In this document: positions 25,552 through 33,788 of the stretch, piece by piece
Layout: every line of letters starts with the position of its first letter
How positions within the stretch are numbered: the first letter of the stretch is position 1
Source of the DNA: Bacteroidota bacterium
Lineage (GTDB): Bacteria > Bacteroidota > Ignavibacteria > Kryptoniales > JAKASW01
Direction of reading: 5' to 3'
Length of the DNA: 64,000 bases
Assembly (NCBI GenBank): GCA_021825585.1
Contig: JAKAGT010000013.1
Location: forward strand, 1-64,000
Position numbers and translations under genes: made by a program
The notes under the pieces: generated by a model
Database searches by the model: none
What the model saw: only the letters and a program-made list of their open reading frames with translations
What the model was told of the DNA's origin: nothing

Positions 25552-27312
25552 TCACAAAAACTTCACACACACCTGAGTTATATCATCGCTCTGCGGGGCG
25601 TCCCCGACAAAATTCACTATTTCGTTTCGGACAGCCTCGAGAATCGCGGCCGGCCTCAATGTGGAATTCAGCCTCAATATTCCCTCAAGCCTCTCCTCAG
25701 TGAACTGCTCTTCGCTCAGGTTGAGCGCCTCGCTGACGCCGTCGGTAAACATGTAAAGTACGTCACCGTTATCGACTGGCTCGTCTCCGGTCTCATAAGC
25801 TGCACGCTGCACGATTCCGAGAATCAAGCCCCCCTTGTCAAGCCTCACAATCCGTCCGTCGGATTTCATCAGGAATGGGTAGTTGTGTCCAGCATTCACA
25901 TAAATCAGATGCTTGCTCACAGAACTGTAGACCGCGGCAAAGAAAGTTATGAACTTGTCGAAGTCGGTATTTCCGAAGATGATGCTGTTCAGCCGTTCCG
26001 TTATGCCGGCCAGGTCCAGTTCGGCAGCCATCAAGGCTCTGAAGGCTGATTGGAGATTTGCCATTAGAAGAGCCGCCGGAAATCCCTTGCCTGATACATC
26101 TGCAATCGCGACGCAGATCAGGTTTTCATTCAACTTAATGACGTCAAAGTAATCGCCCCCGACCTGTTTCGTCGGGATATGAAAAGTTGCGACGTCAGAT
26201 CCCACAAAGGAGGGCATCTCTCTGGGTAAGAGTTTCTCCTGAATCGCATGAGCGAGATTAAGCTCTTCTTCCAGACGCTGTTTCGCGAGCGATTCTTTGA
26301 AGAGGTGAGCGTTGTCGATGGCCATTGCAGCAAGATTGCAGAGAGACGAAAGGAAGTTAATTTCAGAATCGAGATAAGGACTCTTTGAGAGTCTTTCACC
26401 GAGTAAAAGCAAGCCGCTTGTTCTGCCCTTCAGTTGGAACGGTATGACAATTTCAACTCCCTTCCTGGCAAGCTCCGCAGCCACGGCGGGCTCGGTCATG
26501 CTGTCTGTAAGCCGCAGAGCCTGATCGAGAGAACAAAGCGGACGCAGGTCCAGCGACTCGATCCCTGGGATCCTGTTGACCACGACCCTCGGCTCTTTTC
26601 CATTTGAGAGGCAGACCGCATACTTGCGTGCCCCGGTCTGTCCCATGATCGCAAACTCGAGCGTTCTCAGGGCGCGTGGCTCGTCGACGAGCAGGCTGAA
26701 TTCTTTGCTCAACTCAAAAAGAGTTTGAAGCTCCTGCACGCGGCGCTGAAGTTCGGAGTTGGAGTCCTTGTATTGCTGGAACACACTCGCGTTCTCGATT
26801 GCTGCCGCGGCTATATTGCACAATGTGGACACAAATTCTATTTCAGTCGGCGCGAGGCCTGTGCCGATGAGTTTCCTGCCGATGAAGAAGTAACCGAACA
26901 ACCTGTGAGATGTGCGTATGGCAAATATCCTGTTCACCCCTGAGTCGGCCAGTTTTTTCGCCAGCGAGTTGTGTACGCCCGATGCGTCGACCGAGCCTTC
27001 CAGGTCGATCTGGTACAATTCGTCCAGGACATCGTCGCTCAACGATATCCCTTTACCTATTCTTATCCGGCTTCCCTCGCCCTGCTGCGCTCCCCCTTCG
27101 GCGCGAACGACAGCCGCCGTCCTGGAGACCGCCAGCTTTCCCATCGAGGCGAGCATGATGTGATTCAGTATAAACCTGTAATCGAGGGAGGTATTGAGTA
27201 TCTTGGCAGTTTCGATGAGAGAGGTCAGCTCAATAAGCTGATCGTTCACCGGTTGTCCCGGGGGCCCTTGCGGTGAAGTCCCGCTCAGGGCATTGTCATG
27301 GTTTTGGTTCAT
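25552..27312 (-). CDS. GAF-GAF-SpoIIE serine phosphatase (RsbU-type)
   Basis: This 586-residue soluble protein holds two GAF-like sensor domains (about 25-185 and 195-345), a short coiled linker (LEEELNLAHAIQEKLLP), and a C-terminal PP2C/SpoIIE domain. Metal-binding Asp residues are visible in VGGDYFD, ADVSGKG, MFTDGVSE and the final DDIT. Such enzymes dephosphorylate STAS anti-anti-sigma proteins and so release a sigma factor from its kinase. It overlaps the end of the RsbW-like gene by 17 bases, and the STAS substrate is two genes upstream, completing a partner-switching cassette. Confidence 0.92.
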   Translation of the reverse strand: MNQNHDNALSGTSPQGPPGQPVNDQLIELTSLIETAKILNTSLDYRFILNHIMLASMGKLAVSRTAAVVRAEGGAQQGEGSRIRIGKGISLSDDVLDELYQIDLEGSVDASGVHNSLAKKLADSGVNRIFAIRTSHRLFGYFFIGRKLIGTGLAPTEIEFVSTLCNIAAAAIENASVFQQYKDSNSELQRRVQELQTLFELSKEFSLLVDEPRALRTLEFAIMGQTGARKYAVCLSNGKEPRVVVNRIPGIESLDLRPLCSLDQALRLTDSMTEPAVAAELARKGVEIVIPFQLKGRTSGLLLLGERLSKSPYLDSEINFLSSLCNLAAMAIDNAHLFKESLAKQRLEEELNLAHAIQEKLLPREMPSFVGSDVATFHIPTKQVGGDYFDVIKLNENLICVAIADVSGKGFPAALLMANLQSAFRALMAAELDLAGITERLNSIIFGNTDFDKFITFFAAVYSSVSKHLIYVNAGHNYPFLMKSDGRIVRLDKGGLILGIVQRAAYETGDEPVDNGDVLYMFTDGVSEALNLSEEQFTEERLEGILRLNSTLRPAAILEAVRNEIVNFVGDAPQSDDITQVCVKFL

Positions 27313-27739
27313 TTTTCAAATAGCGAATGAGTCTGACTTCATTCATGGTCTCTCTTCCCTGGAATTCGACCGAATCCATCAGTTTCCGCATCAGGAATAT
27401 CCCCAATCCTCCTGCCTTGTGTCTCCCAATTTTCCCCTTTATGTTGGGCACGGGAACTTCTTCCGGTTTGAAACCTGCCCCCCAATCTCGGACGACGACC
27501 TGAAATTCGATTCCGCCGGCGGTAATCCTGACCTCAAACTCGAAGTTCGGATCGCTCTGGTAGGCGTGCTTGATCACGTTGGTGCATGCCTCATCGACGG
27601 CAAGCGTGATCTCGGAAACCTCCTTTTCACCGAATCCGAAACTCAAGGCATTGTCTTCCACAAACTGGCGTACCTCCGAGAGCGCCGTCGTAGTGCTCTT
27701 GAATATCCTCTTATTCTCTATTTTGTCTGCCCTTTTCAC
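27296..27739 (-). CDS. RsbW/SpoIIAB-like anti-sigma serine kinase
   Basis: The 147-residue protein is a GHKL ATPase of the anti-sigma type. The N box is LAVDEACTNVIKHAY, the G1 box DWGAGF and the G2 box GGLGIFLMRKLMD. In partner switching it binds a sigma factor, or another target, and phosphorylates the STAS antagonist. It starts 27 bases after the STAS gene and overlaps the SpoIIE gene. No sigma factor gene is present within the block, so its target is elsewhere or is not a sigma factor. Confidence 0.9.
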   Translation of the reverse strand: MKRADKIENKRIFKSTTTALSEVRQFVEDNALSFGFGEKEVSEITLAVDEACTNVIKHAYQSDPNFEFEVRITAGGIEFQVVVRDWGAGFKPEEVPVPNIKGKIGRHKAGGLGIFLMRKLMDSVEFQGRETMNEVRLIRYLKNEPKP

Positions 27740-27766
27740 AGTACCTTTGCTGAATACGTGAGAGCT

Positions 27767-28117
27767 TTATTGACTGTTGAATTTCTTCAACGCTTCGTCC
27801 TGGTCCTTGTAGATCTCATAAAGGAACGGGAAACCGAGAAGGTCGAACACGTTGAAGACCTTCTGCTGCATGTTTGCCAGCTTGATATCGCCGTGATTGC
27901 CGCGCACCTCATCGATATATGCCATGAACACCCCGAGCCCTGCGCTTGAAATGTAATTCAGCGCATCGAAGTTCACGACAATATTGAATTTGCCCTTGCC
28001 GATGAGCTCCGCGAAAGTTTTTTCAAGATCCGGGGCAGTATGGGCGTCAAGAAAACCGTGGAGATCCATGACAACTGCATTGCCCGAATCCCGAGTCAGC
28101 ACTTTAAACTCGTTCAT
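27767..28117 (-). CDS. STAS anti-anti-sigma factor (RsbV/SpoIIAA-like)
   Basis: The 116-residue STAS domain protein starts at an ATG at 28117 with GGAGG five bases upstream; an ATG four codons earlier is less likely. The helix-capping loop NYISSAGLGVF carries the Ser that kinases of this system phosphorylate. It stands between the membrane SpoIIE phosphatase and the RsbW-like kinase, the classical arrangement in which phosphorylation state decides which partner is bound. Confidence 0.92.
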   Translation of the reverse strand: MNEFKVLTRDSGNAVVMDLHGFLDAHTAPDLEKTFAELIGKGKFNIVVNFDALNYISSAGLGVFMAYIDEVRGNHGDIKLANMQQKVFNVFDLLGFPFLYEIYKDQDEALKKFNSQ

Positions 28118-28177
28118 TACATCCTCCATCTCTGCTAAAATATTTCGCTATGCTGCTTCCGCCAGACATTTTCGGAT

Positions 28178-30274
28178 TCATCTCCATTTTAAAATCAAAA
28201 CTGTTGTGTCGTCAACAGCATCTGTGCCCTGTGAAAACTCAGCCAAAGCGCGGATAATGCCTCCCTTCATCTCTTCCGCCGTACCGCTGCTCAGCTCACT
28301 CAACAAATCATAAAACCGTTCTTCACCAAACTCGTTCCCGCCGGGATCCCTCTGGTCCGTAACGCCGTCGGTATAGAATACGAGTGTGTCGCCGTGATCG
28401 AGTACAACCCGCTCCTCCTCGAGGTGCCTTCCGAAATCCTTCGACTGCTCGAGGCCGAGCCCGGCTCCTGCGGGTCTCAACAGCCGGTAGCCTCCCTTCC
28501 GTATGAGAACGCCGGGAGTGTGTCCGGCCCTGACCATGTCGACTTCACCCGTACGGACGTCGAGAAGGGCATGGATCATGGTTATAAAGTAGTTTTTCTG
28601 AAGCGTACTCTCGACTGCCTCGTTGGCCGCCATCATGAATTCAGAAGGGGACTTCGCCGAGGCCGACAACGACTGGAAGACTCCCTTCATGAAGGCCATA
28701 TAGAATGCCGCCGAGGTGCCCTTCCCTGAAACGTCACCTACGACGAACGCATATTTATCGCCGTCAATTTCCGAATAATCAATATAGTCGCCGCCGACCT
28801 CGAACGCAGGGAAAGAAAGAAAGTCGCTCTGGAACTTATCCGTACACGGGAACGAAGTGGGAAGGAGTTTCAGCTGCATTTCGTGCGCTATGCGCAGTTC
28901 ATGCTGAAGACGCTCGTTTTCAAGAGACTTCGTAAAAAGGAGCGAGTTCTGGATGGCAACAGCAGCGGTGTCGGCGAACGCGCTCACGGTCGATATTTCT
29001 TCTTCGTCGAACGCGTAAGGCAAATCGTGGGCGGCGTACAGGACTCCTATCAAATCGTCATGAGCGGTTAGAGAGACGGCAAGGAGCGATTTAGCCGGAA
29101 AATTCTTCAGACCGAAACCGGCAAATCCTTCCACATTCTGCACCATAACACTCTTTTTTGTCTGAACCGCATCGCGGAGCAGGTCAAAATTGAAGGGAGA
29201 GAGTTCGTACTGGCTTGTCTTGTGGGTAGCACTCATCTTGAACTTGCCGGCTCCGCTTTCCGCGCTGTTCGAGTTCCTCAGCTCGATCCACACCTTGCTT
29301 GCCTGCGTAACAGTCCCCACCACCGAAACCGTATTGTTCAACACCTCGGTCGTGTCCATGACGTTCGTTATTACTTTGCTCAGGTTCTGGTATGAATCCA
29401 GTTCACGTTTCTTCTTCTCGAACACGCCGCTGGTCGGGATGTGAAACACCGTGACCACGAATGCCAGCGAAAAGTATATCGTGAGAAAGAGAAAGACAAT
29501 CTTCGCAAATTCATCCATCGGCACACTGTAGAATTCCAGAACGCCGCCGGCGAGTTCTGCCGGCCCCACCGACGCATATGAGTAGCCGAAAAGGAGCATT
29601 AATACGAAAGAGTGAACAAGCGATCTGTATTTTTCCTTGCGTGTGAGGAAGACTATCCAGTTCATGCTGACAATGTGGAAAACGGCAACTAAAACGGAAA
29701 TCCCGAACGCGATATCGACCAGTGTGCTGATAAACGGGACGCCTTTGAAGATGCTCAGGAAAGCCGCTGCGAGAGCGAACGCGAGAAAAAGTTGAAACCT
29801 CCTCCTCACCTTCTTTTCCGGCCGGATGTATAGGATATCCGCTGTGTACATCAGAAGAATGACTACCAGCGCGGCAATCCCGAACGCATAGCCGGTAGTC
29901 GCGAGAAGCTGTGCGACATTCTGCGGTGCAAACCTGCCGCTGGCCCCATCTTTGTTCTCGAGAAGTACTCCCCACGTCGAGATTATCGCCGCAGTGAAGA
30001 AACCGTATGCAACAAGCCTGCGAAGTATCTCCAACGGTCTGGACTGCTTCCGGCTTCTCAGTGAGTTCATGGCCACAAATAGCAGAACGAATGCGACGAT
30101 GGTAAAGAGGTTTCTCAGTCCGTTCAGGATGGGATCTTCCAGGTTGATCGTGATGCGGATCCAATCATAAATTAAAAGAAGAATTGCGATCGTACCCGCC
30201 GACACGAAATAGAGGCTATTTCTTATGCTTATTCGCATGCGATTCAATCTAATCCTACTCTTCGCATTCTGCAA
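28178..30274 (-). CDS. Membrane SpoIIE phosphatase with seven-span N-terminus and GAF domain
   Basis: The 698-residue protein has six to eight hydrophobic spans in the first 275 residues. A GAF-like domain follows at about 300-455 (RDAVQTKKSVMVQNVEGF region) and then a SpoIIE/PP2C domain. Conserved Asp motifs are VGGDYIDYSE, VGDVSGKGTS, FYTDGVTDQRD and DDTTVLIL. It would sense a membrane or small-molecule signal and dephosphorylate the STAS protein encoded next. An ATG at 30238 (MRISIRNSLYF) is an alternative start with a better fit to the first membrane span. It heads the cassette SpoIIE, STAS, kinase, SpoIIE. Confidence 0.9.
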   Translation of the reverse strand: MQNAKSRIRLNRMRISIRNSLYFVSAGTIAILLLIYDWIRITINLEDPILNGLRNLFTIVAFVLLFVAMNSLRSRKQSRPLEILRRLVAYGFFTAAIISTWGVLLENKDGASGRFAPQNVAQLLATTGYAFGIAALVVILLMYTADILYIRPEKKVRRRFQLFLAFALAAAFLSIFKGVPFISTLVDIAFGISVLVAVFHIVSMNWIVFLTRKEKYRSLVHSFVLMLLFGYSYASVGPAELAGGVLEFYSVPMDEFAKIVFLFLTIYFSLAFVVTVFHIPTSGVFEKKKRELDSYQNLSKVITNVMDTTEVLNNTVSVVGTVTQASKVWIELRNSNSAESGAGKFKMSATHKTSQYELSPFNFDLLRDAVQTKKSVMVQNVEGFAGFGLKNFPAKSLLAVSLTAHDDLIGVLYAAHDLPYAFDEEEISTVSAFADTAAVAIQNSLLFTKSLENERLQHELRIAHEMQLKLLPTSFPCTDKFQSDFLSFPAFEVGGDYIDYSEIDGDKYAFVVGDVSGKGTSAAFYMAFMKGVFQSLSASAKSPSEFMMAANEAVESTLQKNYFITMIHALLDVRTGEVDMVRAGHTPGVLIRKGGYRLLRPAGAGLGLEQSKDFGRHLEEERVVLDHGDTLVFYTDGVTDQRDPGGNEFGEERFYDLLSELSSGTAEEMKGGIIRALAEFSQGTDAVDDTTVLILKWR

Positions 30275-30417
30275 CGCTTTGTTTCAAAAAAGTATTTCTG
30301 CGGGTATGTTTCTCAAGAGAGAAGTGTGACACTCAAGCGTGTTTGAACATATTTGAACGGCGGATCCGTCTGTCACAATCCACCGACAAATCGGCCAGGC
30401 TCCCTGCAAGAGATGGA

Positions 30418-31068
30418 TCACTGGCCGGAGAACTTCATCTCCCCCGCTTTGACGGGAACGTCGAGATGATTCTCCTTCGGAACGATCGGACAACTGAAGT
30501 TATGGCTGTACGCACAGTAAGGGTTGTAGGCATAATTGAAATCGAGCGTATATTCTCCCGAATGGTTCTCGCTCATGTCTATATATCTTCCGCCAGCATA
30601 CGAGGTGTTGCCGCAGGTCTCATCGGTGAAAGGGACAAAAAGCTCGTTCGAATCGTCCCCGAGCATCTTGTAAACGTGAAGCTCCAGATTCTTTCCGTCG
30701 ATTTGAAATTGAAGTCTCCCATACTCCTCGGCAGGTCTGGTCTCGCCGCCAGTTGCCTCGATTCCGATACGCTTCGGATTAGCATTCTTCAGCAGCTTAA
30801 CATGAAAAACCAGGTCGAGGTTTGGAGGATAGTAATTGAGCCGCTCGAAGGTCGTCTTCTGCATGCTCGTCAGCGGCGACTCGGGAGCCGTCTTGAAGAA
30901 GTTGTCCTTCTCCTGCCTGAAACTTATGAGGTCGTCGACATAGACCGTCTTCTCATGGGAATCGAACTTCACATGCTTGAAGTTCCCGGAACAGGAAGCG
31001 AGGATAAGCGCCAGGAGGAGGAGCGGCGGGCGAAGGGAATTACTTATCGTTTCCGAGGATAAGCTCAA
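30418..31068 (-). CDS. DUF1684-family lipoprotein
   Basis: The product carries a lipoprotein signal ending in the lipobox LILASC. The C-terminal half has the DUF1684 signature: LFVPFTDETCGNTSYAGGRY, then DFNYAYNPYCAYS, then SCPIVPKEN. Function of the family is unknown. There is no ATG close to the signal peptide; I propose the TTG at 31068, giving 216 residues and a 29-base overlap with the porV-like gene. The frame remains open to 31119. Four Cys in the conserved part could form disulfides or bind a cofactor. It is the last gene of the lon-dnaX-porV operon. Confidence 0.75.
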   Translation of the reverse strand: MSLSSETISNSLRPPLLLLALILASCSGNFKHVKFDSHEKTVYVDDLISFRQEKDNFFKTAPESPLTSMQKTTFERLNYYPPNLDLVFHVKLLKNANPKRIGIEATGGETRPAEEYGRLQFQIDGKNLELHVYKMLGDDSNELFVPFTDETCGNTSYAGGRYIDMSENHSGEYTLDFNYAYNPYCAYSHNFSCPIVPKENHLDVPVKAGEMKFSGQ

Positions 31069-32056
31069 GTGAAATCCGGTGTGTATCTCCGAGCGAGTTG
31101 GCGTAGGCAAACCTGGCAAAAGAATAGTCGATTTCGAGTTTTGGCAGGCGGAGACCGGCGCCGACCGTGAACTGCTTCACTTCGTTGTACCCCGCACGGA
31201 TTGCAATGACATTGCTGTAGTCGACTTCAGCTCCAGCGCGCAGATCCGCACTGAGTGGCCCCAGATGTACGGTCGAGGAATAGCGCATATTATCGATATT
31301 GAAAAGGAGATCGAGAGCCGGGGTAACGGTGACCGGCCCGATCGGGAGGTTATATGCCGCACCCGTCGCGAGCGTAGGACTCAGGAGTTCCGTTGTTCCC
31401 GTGGTCCATGCGACGACAGTTGTGGTTGCATTCTGAAGATTCGCACCAAGCCTAAAGTTCTTAAACGGCAGGTAAAGCGCCCCGACATCGAATCCGATCC
31501 CGGTTCCATAAGTCGAACCGATGCTGCGGCGAATAAACTTCACATTTGCGCCGTAGGAGAAATTCGAGCTGTAACGTTTCGCATAGCTCCCAATCAGGGC
31601 AACGTCGGTCGCGCTGAAAAACGTAATCTTCGAGTAGTCGAGCCTGTCGTTCCCATCGAAGATACCGTTGCCGTTGTAGTCGATCAGAGCGTTCAGAGTG
31701 TTTGGGATCCCGCTGACGCTGAGGACAATCGCACTAAGCCCGACGGTCTCGTCTTTGGACAGCGGCATCGCAGCCGCGCCATAATTGAAGCTGACGATGT
31801 CGCCATAACGCTGGTCGTGCATCAGCATTATCTCGGGATTCTTGATTTCGGACAGGCCCGCGGGGTTCCAGTAGCCGGCAGTCACATCGTTGGCAATGGC
31901 TGTGTAGGCGCTTCCCATCCCGAGCGCCCTCCCGCCGACGCCGATCGTTAAAAAATCGTCCGCGTATTTGCCGAACGTTACCTGGGCCTCAGCACATGGA
32001 ACGAAGAAAAACGCGGAGAAAAGCAGCGCAACCAGTCCTAATTTTGCCGCACTCAT
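31040..32056 (-). CDS. PorV/PorQ-family outer-membrane beta-barrel protein
   Basis: From the ATG at 32056 this is 338 residues with a clean signal peptide (MSAAKLGLVALLFSAFFFVP, cleavage near Ala-Glu-Ala). The start of the mature part, FLTIGVGGRALGMGSAYTAIANDVTAGYWNPAGL, carries the PorV/PorQ family pattern related to FadL-like barrels. Alternating strands follow to a C-terminus of the outer-membrane type. In Bacteroidota, PorV is the shuttle protein of type IX secretion, but the wider family has other roles, and no other T9SS gene is visible here. An insertion DYNGNGIFDGNDR looks like a calcium-binding loop. An ATG at 32098 would overlap dnaX; I prefer 32056, 14 bases after the dnaX stop. 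Confidence 0.82.
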   Translation of the reverse strand: MSAAKLGLVALLFSAFFFVPCAEAQVTFGKYADDFLTIGVGGRALGMGSAYTAIANDVTAGYWNPAGLSEIKNPEIMLMHDQRYGDIVSFNYGAAAMPLSKDETVGLSAIVLSVSGIPNTLNALIDYNGNGIFDGNDRLDYSKITFFSATDVALIGSYAKRYSSNFSYGANVKFIRRSIGSTYGTGIGFDVGALYLPFKNFRLGANLQNATTTVVAWTTGTTELLSPTLATGAAYNLPIGPVTVTPALDLLFNIDNMRYSSTVHLGPLSADLRAGAEVDYSNVIAIRAGYNEVKQFTVGAGLRLPKLEIDYSFARFAYANSLGDTHRISLELILGNDK

Positions 32057-32069
32057 TCCGTTGAAGAGA

Positions 32070-33788
32070 CTACTCGATTGGTTCGGCACCAAATTCATCC
32101 TTCAAAAATTTCACCAGAGGGTCGTTGTCATCTGAATCAGCCCTATGCTCGCCTTCCACAATTGAAAAATCAATAGCTACTCTCATCCCAAGCGTTCTCA
32201 GGATCGCATCCTGTATATATGTCTTGTAAGGTCTGGTCATTCCGATGACGACTTCATTAGGCGCCCCGAGCACCAGCCAGCCGTTTCTGACTCCCAGCGG
32301 TTTCAAATTGATGAGCTGCGACCACACTGCGATTCTTTCTTTCCTGACGGCCTGCAGCAGCTCATCCCATCTTACGCTCACCTCCTGGAAAGAAGATTCG
32401 CTTGTCGCATCATCCGGATACACTGGCTGTTCTTCGGAGTTGCGCGAAGACGACCGTGCGGCAGAAGAGTTCCCCCCATTCCTGCGGTTAGGCATTTCAG
32501 CCTGCGCGGGGTTTGGACTGGCAGAGGAGAAAGACTTCTTTTCCGGGTACACCGGACGCGGCTCCCTCGTCGCCTTTATCGCGGCATTCCCCACGACCGG
32601 CGCAGGATGAGATACGCCGCCGTTATCGGCGGGCGGATCCCGGCGGATCAAGTTTTTTTTTAACTCCTCTACCTGCTGCAGAAGCTCCCGGAGTCTCACA
32701 GCGCGCTCCATATTCACAAGCTGCAACAACGTCATCTCCAGCTTTATCCTCGGCTGGGAGACGTACTTTATCTGCTGCATTGCCTCGCTCGTCGATTTTA
32801 GAAGGCGCAGTAGATCCAGCTTGTCGAACCTGGCGGCGCTATCCAAATACCTCTTGCGATAGTCTTCAGAAGCTTCGATAAGATCGGCCTTGCCCGTTGT
32901 CGACGCAATCAGAAGGTTTCTCAAATGTCCGGACAGGCCTTCGAGGAAGTCGACGGCGTCGTATCCGCGTGAGACGATTTCCGCCGCAAGCTCCACCGCG
33001 CCTTTCGAATCGTTCTTCTCAATGAGCGATGTCGTCCTGAAAAACAGCTCCTCGTCGACAAGGCTCAATGCGCTTATTACGACATCATGTTTAATATCGT
33101 TTCCGCAAAACGCCGCAACCTGGTCAAAAATGCTCAGGGCGTCGCGCATCGAACCGTCGCCTTTTTTCGCTATCGTGACAAACGATTCCTCATCGACGGA
33201 AATATTCTCCTTGCCGGCAATCAGGCGGAGACGTTCGATTATCTTTTCAATCTCTATCCTCTTGAAATCAAATCGCTGGCATCTCGTAAGGATTGTCGGG
33301 AGGACTTTGTGCGGCTCTGTCGTCGCCAACACAAACATCGCATAGGACGGAGGCTCTTCAAGTGTCTTCAAAAGTGCGTTGAAGGCTTCTTTGGTAAGCA
33401 TATGCACTTCGTCTATGATATATACTTTGTATTTCAGTCTTGAAGGCGAATACCGCACGGACTCACGAAGGTCCCTTATCTCGTCTATCCCACGGTTGGA
33501 AGCGCCGTCTATCTCGATGACGTCAAGGCTTCTACCTTCCGTTATTTCCCTGCATATGTCGCACTCGTTGCAAGGCTCTCCGTCTTTGGTGTTCGGACAG
33601 TTTATAGCCTTCGCAAGAATGCGCGCGGTGGTCGTCTTACCCACACCGCTCGGCCCGCTGAAAAGGTATGCGTGGGCGATCCTGTTCCGCAGGATCGCAT
33701 TCTTCATCGTCACCGTGACATGCTCCTGCGCGGTCACCTCATCGAAGCGCATCGGACGCCACTTGCGTGCGGTTACAAGATAGCTCAT
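32070..33788 (-). CDS. dnaX: DNA polymerase III gamma/tau subunit
   Basis: The clamp-loader ATPase (572 residues) shows a Walker A motif GPSGVGKTTTARIL near residue 45. The four-Cys zinc module is CPNTKDGEPCNECDIC, followed by Walker B with DEVHML and sensor 1 in ATTEPHK. The domain III collar region extends to about 370. A variable Pro/Ser-rich linker follows, then a tau-like C-terminal domain of about 120 residues. Its ATG overlaps the stop of lon as ATGA, so the two are translationally coupled. Confidence 0.95.
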   Translation of the reverse strand: MSYLVTARKWRPMRFDEVTAQEHVTVTMKNAILRNRIAHAYLFSGPSGVGKTTTARILAKAINCPNTKDGEPCNECDICREITEGRSLDVIEIDGASNRGIDEIRDLRESVRYSPSRLKYKVYIIDEVHMLTKEAFNALLKTLEEPPSYAMFVLATTEPHKVLPTILTRCQRFDFKRIEIEKIIERLRLIAGKENISVDEESFVTIAKKGDGSMRDALSIFDQVAAFCGNDIKHDVVISALSLVDEELFFRTTSLIEKNDSKGAVELAAEIVSRGYDAVDFLEGLSGHLRNLLIASTTGKADLIEASEDYRKRYLDSAARFDKLDLLRLLKSTSEAMQQIKYVSQPRIKLEMTLLQLVNMERAVRLRELLQQVEELKKNLIRRDPPADNGGVSHPAPVVGNAAIKATREPRPVYPEKKSFSSASPNPAQAEMPNRRNGGNSSAARSSSRNSEEQPVYPDDATSESSFQEVSVRWDELLQAVRKERIAVWSQLINLKPLGVRNGWLVLGAPNEVVIGMTRPYKTYIQDAILRTLGMRVAIDFSIVEGEHRADSDDNDPLVKFLKDEFGAEPIE

